This document shows positions 35,333 through 54,975 of a DNA stretch of 64,000 nt, in pieces (position 1 is the stretch's first letter; each line of letters starts with the position of its first letter). Position numbers and translations under genes: made by a program. The notes under the pieces are model-generated. The model was not told the DNA's origin, did no database searches, and saw only the letters and a list, made by a program, of their open reading frames with translations. The stretch comes from Zygaena filipendulae (Eukaryota > Arthropoda > Insecta > Lepidoptera > Zygaenidae): the NCBI GenBank assembly GCA_907165275.2, contig OU015662.1, positions 6,889,501 to 6,953,500 of the forward strand. Reading direction: 5' to 3'.

Positions 35333-35408
35333 GAGTCGGCTTTAATGATTACTTAGTACTTAGTCTATACTTAACTAAGTAATCATTAAAGAAGATTCTG
35401 AGTGCGAC
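35333..35408. repeat. Minimal palindrome of the CCGCACTC family
   Basis: Only the outermost 30-odd bases of each arm remain (GCCGCACTTAGAGTCGGC ... GATTCTGAGTGCGAC), giving a compact hairpin about 310 bases upstream of the Kazal-like start codon. Confidence 0.65.
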
Positions 35409-35719
35409 CGTAAAATGTGTTAATGCTCCTTTTATCTGTTCTGTGGGGAACGGGACGTGAAAATCATATTGTGCTGGTTATATTTTAGATCATACAAAAC
35501 ATTCATCCTCGCTTTTAGACGCCATTATAACAATAATGTTGATATGATAGTGAAATGCACATATTTATGTTTACAAGCATTAGTATGATAGAGCAATAAT
35601 ATCTAACGAAAAAATGCTCCGTGTTAGCCGTACTTTACGTAACCAGCCTGTCCACTCCCCACTTTCAACGGAAAACGCCAAAACAGCACAGCACCTCACA
35701 CCGCCCGCGGTCACCCGCC

Positions 35720-35762
35720 ATGGATCTCGTGCCTACATTCACGCTTCTCGTCATCATAACAC
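35720..35762 (+). CDS. Kazal-like gene, coding exon 1 (signal peptide)
   Basis: This short exon encodes MDLVPTFTLLVIIT and ends in phase 1 at the donor GTGAGT. It was chosen because it joins in frame to the next exon and supplies the hydrophobic signal sequence that exon lacks. Confidence 0.7.
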
Positions 35763-38700
35763 GTGAGTATTTCAATTTCTCTGCAACTAATACTAACCAT
35801 AGTAACAGCTAGGTACGTAAACTGAAGTTCACGTAAAATATATGGCTCGTTCGAAAATTAAAATCTAGGACTTTGGTTTTACGATCAACGGAGTAGGAAG
35901 TTCGTTCTGATAAATACGTACGACGTCACACTACGTTTGTGTTCATTCACAAAGAACTGTTCCAAGCTTCGTGTCGTTGGACTTGTTAGCAGTTCTATAG
36001 AGCCTCCATTCATGTAGCAGTGTTTGCTTGCACTGGCGACATTTTCGTGCGGTCGTGCCTCCTAAATACCTTAGATACGCTGTCGTCGCTTTCACTTTCA
36101 AATTATCCTTTTTCCGTGAATCGATTTTAACGAAACAAACCTTATGTTTTGATTTAGACTGCAAGGCAAAGCTTTATCAGTATAAACATTGCAAAAAACA
36201 AATTGCTTAAATTAGGCAAGTGATTGGGGATTTTATAAAATCTAATAAAAAACCAAATTAATAAATATGATAATATACCTATATATTTTATTAATGACCG
36301 GCTGTCCCCCGCAGTTTCACCCGCAGTAATTTCGGAGTTCCCGTGGGAATTTTGGGATAAAAAGTACCTACCCTATGTCACTTAGGACTCCCGTAGCTTC
36401 CTATAAGTGAAAGACTTTTCAAAGTCGGTTCCGTAGATCCAGAGATTTCCCCCTACAACGTCACAAACTCAAAATTCACAAACTTTACCTCTTAATTTAG
36501 ATAATAGCAAATAATATATTCATATTCATTTTTAATAAAGTAACTTAGTTGTTGGTACACCTTCAATTAGTAATGTAGTGGTAATCAACTACTGCAACAG
36601 CAAAATGTCAGAGTTGAGGTGGTTGACTTCTCTGTCACAAAAACAAAACCAGTTCTTTGATATTTCTCCCTGCGTTTGGAGCTTAAAATGTATATAGGCA
36701 TCATTGATTATATAGGTAACCTGAGAAGCTTAGTTCATACAGAAGCAGGTAGACATACTATGTACATACTTTATACAAATCTGTGCTGTTAAGACTCTAT
36801 ACAATAAAGATAAGTTAAAAAGTACATAGTAGGTGCCTAATATTTGTTCAACAACAGAGAAAACTTTTGGTGCGACTGTTGTGAGTGATGACTTTTAATC
36901 TCAAACCAACGAAAAGAATTGAATCTATTACGAGTAGGAGCGAGCACAGTAACTAGCAAGTGATTTGCAGGTTCTGAACGTAGGTAGTGTAGGATTCAGA
37001 GGCAAAAGAAACAAAAATTTTTACAAAAAAATATAACCGACTTCCAAAAACACAAAACTAAAAAGCCTAAAAATAAAATGCTAAAAATAACGTAATACCG
37101 ATTTAATCCAAAAGATAAAAACACACGTAATATTATTATTGGTTTGTGCTACCACTGATCGGTTTGAATTCAGTGACAAGCCCGCTGGTGTCTGCCCACT
37201 TGGGTTGTTCTGCTCACGAAGAGCTGGTGGCGGGAGTCGACTTAGCCCATCTTCCCCCTCCATATTTGGCTTGTCACCGACTTCATACCGATCAGTGGTA
37301 GCACAAACCAATAATAATATTACGTGTGTTTTTATCTTTTGGATTGAATCGGTATTTTGTTATTTTTAGCTTTTTATTTTTAGGCTTTTTAGTTTTGTGT
37401 TTTTGGAAGTCGGTTTTAATTTTGTTGTTAAAATTTTGTTTATTTCTCGCTTTTAAGTGACTTAGTTCATAATTTCTCTAAGTTACAATAGCCTAATGTC
37501 AACTGCTCATCACCTTTTACAAAATATTGCTTTTCCCGACGCAGGAACGTTTGTTGAGGAGTTCTCCTAGTAATAATAATAATAATAATAATAAACTCTT
37601 TATTGAACACCACTTAAAAATAAACAATTACAAAAACAATTTTACTACAAGGTGGAACAATCGGCGGTCTTATCGCTCAGAGCGACCTCTTCCAGACAAC
37701 CATTACATCATACATCATCATCAGTTCCACTTCACCATATACATTGTGACGAGCATAAATTGTTTAGAAACCATATTAAAGTAAGCGATTCGGAACCCGT
37801 GAAATACCCATTATCTATTGAGTAGTTCCGATGACCACCTGTGGTCTTCATCATCACTTCCACTTCTTAAAATTTTGCTTTCCGAAAGCAAAGAAACGAT
37901 TTACTATAAAAAATACAAAAATCGCTATAGGTGTGCCTATAATTTTTGAAGAGTTCCCTCGATTTCGCCATGATCCCATCTACAGATCCCGACTTGGTGG
38001 CAATGGGACCTAATGGGAAGTATACCCTTTCAAACTCCTTTCTTAAAGGCCGGCAACGCACCTGCATGCCTTCTGGTGTTGCAGATGTCTATGGGCGGCG
38101 GTAATCACTTATCATCAGGTGTGCCACCTGCCCGTTTGCCCCCTATTCCATAAAAAAAAAAAAAAAACAAAAAACGTTTTTCAAATCGGTCCAACCGTCT
38201 TCGAGTAATCGGTGAACAAACATAAAAAAAAACATACAATCGAACATAGAACCTCCTCTTTTTTGGAAGTCGGTTAAAAAATACATTACACTCGTTTGAG
38301 GCATACAACTTTCGAGCCTCACTAGTGAGATGTATAAATATTTTCATTTTATGTGCATGTAGTGCATTTATCTGAGAATCATATATTAATATATTATATA
38401 TATACCTATATTATAGCATTAATCTGAGAAACCGTCTTAAGGACGCTAATCAAAGAAACCCAAACTGGTAGGTTTATAATGTATTGTATACATTGTAGTT
38501 GTGTCTTTACTGTTAAGTACTTTTTTAATAGTAAGTATTCTTTTAATACTATTACATAATACAAACTATAAGTATGAGTGAATTGTACATATTTATAGCC
38601 TAATTTTTCTCGTACTTACAGGGAATGAAAAGTAGATTTCAACACGCAGTCTCAAAAAAATATATCGGATGGCATAATTACTATTGAACCTCTCGCTACG

Positions 38701-41700
38701 TTCAGGATTCAACTTTTCGCTCCACAACGAATTCAAAAAGAGCTCTCACCGTAAAAAAATATTATTTGGTCCTTTGTTTAATAGAATTGACTATTCCAGC
38801 TATTTTAAAATAAATGTTAAACGAACAAATAACACTATCTTTTAAAATCAACATTAGGTACTCATTATTCTTCCTAGTTAGATTTTTCAGAAAAACTTTT
38901 TTTCTTGGTATTTCGAAACACAAAACTAGTGAAGTTGAATATTTACCAATATTATTTATACACGTACACAAGTGAAGCCGTGGGCAACGAATACAACTTA
39001 CTTATCGTTAGAATTTTAGTTTTTCACTAAAGGTGTTCCTACAAAACGATTTTTTTTCTGTTTACAGTGCTACAGTTAAATCAAGCAGAAATTTCTAAGA
39101 GTGCACGAGAAACATGGTTCTCGTCTAACATTTTACAAGATGGAGGATATACGTTGCGACCATTAACGGACTTATTTCCAATTGGATCAACTTTTTCGAC
39201 AGATAGACCTATAGTTGTTGGAGCTCCACTAACACAAACATCCACCAGCGAAGAAGTGTCGTGGACTTCAGCGAATACTGGCAAGCCATTTTCTACTACT
39301 GTACCACCAACGCCGCATCCCTCGTCAGATTTTACCAGCAAGAGTCTAGTTACGAATGGCCTCTGGACCCAACAGCAATCTTCTTGGCCTACCTCCACTC
39401 CAGCTTCAACTTACGATGATCAATTACAATCTCAAACGAAGCCGTCTCAATGGCTTCCAGTTATATTTCAGACTCCACCTTCATTTCCATTGATTAAAAT
39501 GCCAGATCCTCCTACAGCCAACCAAAATCAAGCTTTATTAGGTCATCCAAATTACATCTACATATACCAACAAGCACCACAAAACATAGAAAATATTCCC
39601 AAAACTAGTTCGCCACAGAATCCTCATTCATCGACATTTCCACTGACTCCTGTCGTATCCACAATTTCACCGTCTTCAGTGAAGATTACATCTACAGGTA
39701 CTAACCGCCCATCAACATCACGATATTGTTGTACTACCACAACAGTACGTCCATCGAAAAGAGCTAATTCAGTCACTCGCATTTCAAAACTATTGACTTC
39801 AACTCCAACTTTGATCGACAAGGATTCCGGATCCCAATTAACTAACTGGACAATTCGCGTTAAGGCACCACGAGGTACAATAACCAAAGTTAAAGTTAAT
39901 CCTATTAGCATGACCACAACGAAATCACCGATAAATAGAACTGAGAAGTCGAAAAGAGGTAGTAGAAGTAACCTCGAGGTGTGCGTGAATAGCTGCAAGA
40001 AGAAGCAGCCTATATGTTCCAGTCCACGCGGTTCCTCGCCTGTAGACCCCGACACATTAAAGGGTTTCCCATCTCTGTGTCACATGGCATGTCATAATTC
40101 ATTCCACAAGAATGGTGAGTACCTAAACCTTTACATACTTCCATACATGTTCTTGCACCGCATGTGAATAATTCTTACCTAATTGTATGTACTAACACTA
40201 ACGTGCTAATGCATATAAAACACATGTTATTTGTAAATAGAAACAAATGCCAAAAAACATAAATTCATTTGCAACTGTGAAAACGCTTTACTACACCAAC
40301 ACACACCAACGAAAGTAAACAGACAAAAAACATGAAAAAACATTTCTTGTAGCACATTATCATGAATGGTACTATCTTATTTCCTTTACTTGATTAATCC
40401 ACACTAAATACCAATCTTACTTCCTACTAATATTAAATATATATGCGTGAAAGTTGGTGACGATGTTTGTTATTCAATCACGCTTGTCCCTTGGGAATAC
40501 AGTTGAACGAATTTGTAGGTATGAAATTTTGCATAATAGAATATTGCGTAGGTATTACCTATATTTAAATTCAAATAATTTATTTCAACTTCTTAATTTC
40601 ATATTACAAACCAATTATAATTATAATTAACAAATTTTACCTATTTATTTAATCAATTAATTGTTTATTTACTAATATTATGTTTTAATATTATTATTTG
40701 ATAAATGGTACGGAGCTGGTGCGCAGTTGCAACTTGCATCCACCTCCACACCATCGGCGACTGGCGAGTCCTACCGCCACCCGCCACCACAAGAACTGCA
40801 GACTACTGCATCCATACAATGACATATTACTACATAGTACCCAACCTAGGTATATAAAACAAAGTCGCTTTCCGCTGCCTGTCGGTCGGTATGATCTTTA
40901 AAACTACGCAACGGATTTTCATGCGGTTTTTAATCGACTCCCAAAAAGGAGGAGGTTATGCATTCGGCTGTAGGTATGTATGTTTTTTTTCACCAATAGA
41001 TAGAGTAATTTATGCGGAAGGTTTATATCTCTATTATATCCTGGAATTTCCGCGGTAATTTCGAAGTTACCGCGGGTGAAACCGCGGGGGACAGCTAGTT
41101 AGATATTAATATTCTTCACTATTCATAAAAAAAATTTACTTCCTACTAATACGAGTAGGTAGGTAGGTAGGTAATAATAAAAAATGTACATTTATGTGAA
41201 AGTGAAAAATAAGATGTTTAAATGTTTTTACTCATTTATTTTCCTTCTCTTCATTGAACGGATTTGGATGAAAATTGGCACATTTATTATCTTACGTGGA
41301 TATGTTTTTCATTAAAATACTTACTTATAGAATAGGTAGGTAGGTACCTATATTTTGTCCTAGATTTCCAGAGGAAATCTGAAAAACTCTCGTGGGTGAA
41401 GGAAGTCACGAGAAACACGTAGTCACTAAGTAAATCTTAATTTTAGTGGAATTTAATAAACTTCATAGTGGAAACGTCTACCGTTACATAACGAGGATAC
41501 CTAGTTGAGTAATGGCTATACCTACTTGAGTAGTTAGTGCGTGAAAATCTATCAAACAAACAAACCAACATTCGCATTTATATAATAGATATAATAGCTT
41601 TATATAATTTATATAATAGCTGTGCCCCGCGGTTTCACCCGCGTGAGTTTTGGAATTCCAGCAGGCACTTTTTTTTTTAATAAAGTAGCCTAAGTTACTC

Positions 41701-44381
41701 CCTATAGCATCAGCTATCTGTCAGTAAGAGTCCCGTCAAAATCGGTCTAGCCGGTTCAGAGATTAGTCGGAACAAACAGACAGACAGACAAAAATTAAAT
41801 AATTGATGTTTTTATGTAGTAGGTCCCGTGGCGTCGTATGCGTTTAGTGAAATGCTGTTAATTTGGTATTACAAACAGACATTTCAATTTTATATACATA
41901 TATGTATAGATGTAGGTATAGCTAGCTGACAGTTATTTCCCGCGTTCCTTTCATGCAGGAATTCTGGAAAAAAAACTACCTTATATCTTTTTCTGTACCT
42001 TTGACAACGGGCAGTATGCAAAATTTTACGTAGTTTCTCCCGCGGTAATTTCGGTGTTTCCGAGGGCATTTCGGGATAAAAAGTACCCTATGTCCTTTTA
42101 TGTAAACCTGACAACATGTATGCCAAACTTCATGATGATCGGTAGGGCCATTAAGGCGTGAAAGCGTAATAAACAAACTCACTTTCGCATTTAAATAGTA
42201 AGGATTTGTTAGGATAACCTAAAATTGAGTGGCAAGTACCTAATTGATTTGATATGATGTCAGAGACAATGGCCGACTAAAATCTAGGAACTTAACTAAT
42301 CCATTGCGATGTAAGCTGACCGGTTCGACCGTTAATGTAAGCGAGAGCTAATTCTTCGTCACGCTCATACCCAACATTATTATTCAATTATCATTCAGCT
42401 GTATCAATTTGTGTTAGTTACGTTAATTTATACAGTTCAATGATAAATAAGTACAATGATAGTCGCAAAGGGGGTAACAGGCAAGCACTTTGTCTATTCA
42501 CAATCGTCATGGACAAAATCAACTTCCTTGTTTTCTCACAAATTAATCAGTTGAGAAAAGAACCCAACACGTTCTACTCGAGGCAGGCTCGCGTACAACT
42601 GGTAACTGGTAACACAGTCGTGCAACATCCGTATTTAGAAGCGATTCTCGAAAACTAATTATGATTAACGAGAACGGGAAATCTATACATATAAAATGCT
42701 TTGTCCTGAATGACTGACTGCCGGATCAAAGCATAGTCATAGCGGGTTACCTACCGCTGATCGTAGAGACTTGAAACTTGGAGGGTGTGTTCTTTGTATG
42801 ACGTAGGCATCCGATAAGAAAGGATTTTCCTAAATTCTATCCCTAAGGGGGTGAAAAGGGGTTGCAAAGTTTAGGTACATACCTACCTATAAAACGAAAT
42901 CCACAGGTAGGTGAAATGTACCATTTCAGGGTTTTTTATAGCTCTCGCACTCTCTCCTTTTGTATTGCCACTGTCGCACCGAAAAATTGAACTTAAAAGA
43001 TCACTTATTCGTGTCAATCTACGTGTTATTTTAGATTTTCTCTGTGATTTGTTAGTGATTTTTAATTTAGGTACCTACCTACCTATATTTTTATTAGTTA
43101 ACATACTTTTACATGTTAGCATGAATTATGGGCTTGAATATATCCCTAGTTTAAAATTACACCGTCAAATATCGTAATTTTACATGCTACATTTTGTGGT
43201 TTTGTTTTGGTAATATTTTTTTAAAGCTAGTAGTGCGATCGTACCTTTGTTAGGGTTGCTGGCTGTTTAGAACTCCTTAAAATGTACTCACTAACACAAA
43301 CTAGTCAAAGCCAATCTTAGATGTATCGATTGATAGCATTTAAGATTAAAAAAATTTCAAGTTTTTTTATGTAGGTACCAAACATGTTCAAAACGTTCGA
43401 GACTCTGTATGGTAGTCTGTGAGCGTAGTTGGCCAAATACGAAACTTTGAGGAATAAGTAGGTAGTTAAAAAAAACAGTCGAGTCGTTTTTTTTTTGGAA
43501 GTCTGTTAAAAAATGCTCAAGGAACTCAATTTCGATGTCAAAGCTAATAAATTCGATATTTGACCTGAGTTTTCCCTTATGTTTTCCATATTGATAGCTG
43601 ATTTTTATTTTATTATAATAATAAAAATCAAAAGTATAATTAATTAGGCAATAAAATTGCAAATGTTAGGCAAAACAATAGCATAACCTAAGCACTTAGG
43701 TATAATAGGTAATTATTTCTTTTATGATGTCAATGAAGTCACATACCTACTACCTACCCACTGGCATCTAATATTCAGGAAATGGGTACAATCGTTAAAG
43801 CGTCTAACGGCCGCACTCAGAGTCGACTTTAATGATTACTTAGTTAAGTATAGATTTTTGAAACAAAACTGCCGCAATCAGAGGCGTTCAGTAAATTAAT
43901 GTTAATTGGCATTTAATGAGATGCAACTTAATTAGTTAAATGCCAGTTAACATTAATTTATTAATCTTGTCTGATTGCGGCAATTTTGTTTTAAAAATCC
44001 ATACTTAACTAAGTAATCATTAAAGTCGACTCTGAGTGCGGCGGTTTTGTTTTAGGTTTCTTTAGGTTCTGTCTCATTCAATAATCGGTCAAAGGTTTTC
44101 TTTCTTTTTTCTTCTTAATGGCTTTCGCATCGGTCAAACGTTAACCAAAATTATCTTCTTAATAATACGATAAGTATGTTTGTACCTATATTTTTTTTTA
44201 CTTTTCAGCGTACGAAAAAGTTGCGGACGGTCGATGCGGTCGACTGCGGACGCGTATACGCACTGGTGATTCCCAAAACAAACTCAAAAGAGAAGAGTTG
44301 AACAAGGCGCAGTACACTATTGTGCACAACGGACCACAGACTGTCGTCGAAATAGGCCATAGCCGACCTAACCGACCTTAG
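35720..44381 (+). CDS. Secreted Ser/Thr/Pro-rich protein with C-terminal Kazal-like domain
   Basis: I assembled this gene from three exons: 35720-35762, 39068-40114 and 44209-44381. Together they give 1263 nt and 420 residues, with GT-AG junctions, both introns in phase 1. Residues 1-21 form a clear signal peptide with likely cleavage after LNQA. Residues of about 22-300 are rich in Ser, Thr, Pro and Gln, mucin-like and probably disordered and O-glycosylated. Six cysteines follow at 320, 324, 331, 352, 356 and 373. The pattern (C-x3-C-x6-C-x20-C-x3-C-x16-C, ending VADGRC) resembles a Kazal protease-inhibitor fold with a lengthened loop between Cys 3 and Cys 4. The remaining 47 residues are basic. 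I do not recognise a named orthologue. Protease inhibition is only a family-based guess; an extracellular matrix role is equally possible. Confidence 0.75.
37027..37417. repeat. Foldback element with about 135-bp arms
   Basis: The left arm (AACCGACTTCCAAAAACACA ... GCTACCACTGATCGGT, 37027-37166) is a near-perfect reverse complement of the right arm (about 37281-37417). Between them lies a unique GC-richer core of about 115 bases. The outer ends are the CCGACTTCC terminus. An open frame on each strand simply reflects the palindrome. Confidence 0.75.
37430..38275 (-). mobile_element. Inverted CCGACTTCC-type element with nested LINE tail
   Basis: Reading on the minus strand, this copy matches 13577-14440, ending in GGTTCTATGTTCGATTGTATG and the terminus near 38275. 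Two later events interrupt it: a (TAA)n-bearing insertion at about 37570-37720, and a LINE 3' tail at 38033-38166. Confidence 0.6.
38033..38166 (+). mobile_element. LINE 3' end with poly(A), nested insertion
   Basis: The segment CTTAAAGGCCGGCAACGCA ... CCCCCTATTCCATAAAA followed by about 16 A residues is the same 3' end as at 27900-28090. It sits inside the older element at 37430-38275, so it inserted later. It is 5'-truncated to about 130 bases, typical of target-primed reverse transcription. Confidence 0.65.
39068..40114 (+). CDS. Kazal-like gene, coding exon 2 (Ser/Thr/Pro-rich region and five cysteines)
   Basis: The 1047-nt exon follows acceptor TTTACAG and ends at the donor GTGAGT in phase 1. 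It is the longest open exon in the window and has a much more even base composition than the flanking introns. It encodes the low-complexity region and Cys 1-5 of the Kazal-like domain. Confidence 0.8.
40848..42204. repeat. Helitron-like cluster in intron 2 of the Kazal-like gene
   Basis: A plus copy (40848-41098, CTAG end) carries an internal CCGACTCCCAAAAAGGAGG fragment. (GTAG)n lies at 41155-41175. Minus copies follow at about 41616-41925 and 41922-42204. The last two are back to back. Confidence 0.5.
43808..44046. repeat. Palindromic MITE (CCGCACTCAGAGTCGAC family)
   Basis: The two halves are near-perfect inverted repeats: GCCGCACTCAGAGTCGAC, TTTAATGATTACTTAGTTAA and AAACTGCCGCAATCAGA on the left return in reverse complement on the right. 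It sits 160 bases before exon 3 of the Kazal-like gene. Other copies are listed separately. Confidence 0.75.
44209..44381 (+). CDS. Kazal-like gene, coding exon 3
   Basis: The exon follows a pyrimidine-rich acceptor (TTTTCAG) and restores the frame as AYEKVADGRC, supplying the sixth cysteine. It ends in a basic tail and the stop TAG at 44379-44381. No canonical AATAAA was seen close downstream. Confidence 0.75.
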
Positions 44382-46677
44382 TGCATAGTTATAAAGCTCA
44401 TTATTATATTATAGGTTGTTAATATAACAGTGTATGCTGAACTTTAAGTCGAGATAACGATCAACTTAAGTATTATGTTAATTGTAATTTATATTATTGA
44501 TTTGAATATTTGGAAGTTGACTAAAAACGATATACTATGAACTTATGTAGGTAAGTACCTAGACACTTTATCATATTAAGCTTTAATTTCACCTATTTTA
44601 GATAATATACAATCTTTACTCTAGCAATAAGTCTATGCGTCTAACTAGTTCTTTTATTCAGTTATGACATTTATATTGTTTTTAGATATTTTTTTTTACA
44701 TCAATGAGCAAATAGCAAAAACTGATTTCAAGTTTTCATCAAATCTAAACTCGTGTAACTTTTAAAAATTGAAAATAATTATTTTATGCAGCTAAAAAAA
44801 TACGATATCCATCCGTTAAGTAGATATTAATTATTTCATTATAATCTGTTCAAATTCTATCACTCTGAAAAGGCGAAATTGTCCAACTCCTTCGACTGTT
44901 TATGTATCTATAGAACGGGTGGTTGTCTAACTGTTTATGGTATTTCAAATCAATGCGACATTTTTGTGTAAAGAAAATATTTACCTATATAAATTAAAAA
45001 AAAAACTCTGTAGTTTACGATAAATTTAGATTTATTATCACTAATCATTATTTATAAATCAAGTATATACACAAGTTCAGTCAAATAATACCATTTATTA
45101 ATATACCAACAGCTTAAAGCAATATTTAACCAAGAAGACGCCATAGACGTAACATACCGAAACAAAATATATCTCTCACCTTTCAAGCCATTCGTTATTC
45201 GTCTGGCGTTTTTCTTGGTAAAAATACTATAAAACCTCAAGTTATTCTTCTGAGTATAAAACCAACAGTCACCATATCAATTAATGGTGTACCAAAGATA
45301 AAAGAATAGCCAAATGATGTCAAGGTCAATCTTATTTTATGTATGTATCTGGATCACAATCATCGTTTCAGCGCGAATATTCGGCGTCGTATCTCTCTTC
45401 TCTTTATTATAATTTTTTACAATAACAGAGATATGACGGTGATATTGTCAACAGAGATAGATAGAGAGACAAGGTATTAAGATACTATTTCATACACAGA
45501 AGAATATTATTCATATTTGCTACAATAAATGGATAATAAATTTACGTTCTAAAACAAATGGAGGGGAACCTTACACTCAAATGCAACACTTCAGTACCTT
45601 AATACTATCTATAATTTTAAAGCTAAAATTTCAATCAAAGTTATAAAAAGATTTATCAAGCGCATCGATTATTATGATTGAAAATTCAACTCTAAAAATA
45701 TAAAAAATTAAGGTAACTATTCGACTCTTAAAACCTTCCTTACCCGGCAGTGTAAAGTGTAAACAGCAGCTAAAAATGCAACCTTTTCACTTTGTAGGCG
45801 CAAGCGGAAATTAATTTGTACCGACAGAGTGAAAGAATTACAAATAACCAAGAGATCAATAATTTACATTTATTGTAAATACAGATTGACAGTTTTTTTA
45901 CACACCCGAGAAATAAATTTCTTTTTCGAAATAAAAACTTTTTATATTAAGTACATTTTGGTTTTACATATTTACGATTCCAACCTCATAAAATGTCATA
46001 CATAACAGTTAACACGGTAATAGAGAACATCGAGAGAGTAACCTAATGAAAGTAGCACTATATACACTTACAGGACGAAAACGTTCCGACGGGATATTAT
46101 GCCGGCTCTTCGACTATAATTAGTTTATAAACCAAATCGATCAGATATAATACTTTAGGCAGATCCAGAAAGATACACAGCAATCGCTTACAACATGACA
46201 TCCCATCTCAAGTTCTCATCCTGTATAAATATAACACATGTACTAGGATTGAAATGATCACAAGACATAATTAGAGAATAGACTTTTTCAGTCTTATTTC
46301 AAAACAGATAAACCAAAGTAAAACTGTGGACTGAAAAGTGTCTTGGAAACCGAAGATTTTTTTTAGTACAGGGTACGTTTATTTCCAAAAAAAACGTACA
46401 CGTGCCACAATGAAGCTCTATAGTCTATTGCGTCAATTTTGCGCACCGAGTTTTCGTTTTCAAATCCGAACGAACTAACTAAAAACTACCGTATTCTGCT
46501 ATACCTACAGATCGTAATATTTCTTATCTGACAAAGGTTTCTCTACAATATTTTAATTGCATTAGCATTTGAACAAAAATGTGGCACGCTGTGGGTTTAT
46601 ACAATTGTACAAATCTGATTCATCTACAATACTATATCATCTCTGTCTGTGAATATTATTATTATAATGTTACGTCC
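44382..46677. other. Convergent intergenic interval between Kazal-like gene and Cdk8
   Basis: This 2.3-kb interval must contain both 3' UTRs. It is AT-rich, and unusually for this window I recognise no Helitron-like or MITE copy in it. Confidence 0.5.

Positions 46678-54975
<8,298 letters not shown>

Larger units (their letters stand above)
30242..35719. other. Intergenic between desaturase B promoter and the Kazal-like gene
   Basis: The two genes are divergent. The interval holds Helitron-like copies, the second tandem TCCTAGGGG pair, a GACGTCACG repeat (33410-33735) and two palindromic MITEs. No gene is supported. Confidence 0.55.
35763..39067 (+). other. Intron 1 of the Kazal-like gene
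   Basis: This 3.3-kb intron holds a Helitron-like minus copy (36298-36500), the foldback at 37027-37417, and the inverted CCGACTTCC element with its nested LINE tail. The last 800 bases are AT-rich with nothing recognised. Confidence 0.6.

Noticed and set aside
39081..40055. Two long antisense frames (39398-39081 and 40055-39624)
   Set aside because: They are the complement of exon 2 of the Kazal-like gene, whose plus-strand frame has a signal peptide, splice sites and a cysteine domain.
42440..42658. 72-codon frame in intron 2 of the Kazal-like gene
   Set aside because: There is no recognisable domain, no homologue I know and no splice support. It is possible but unsupported.
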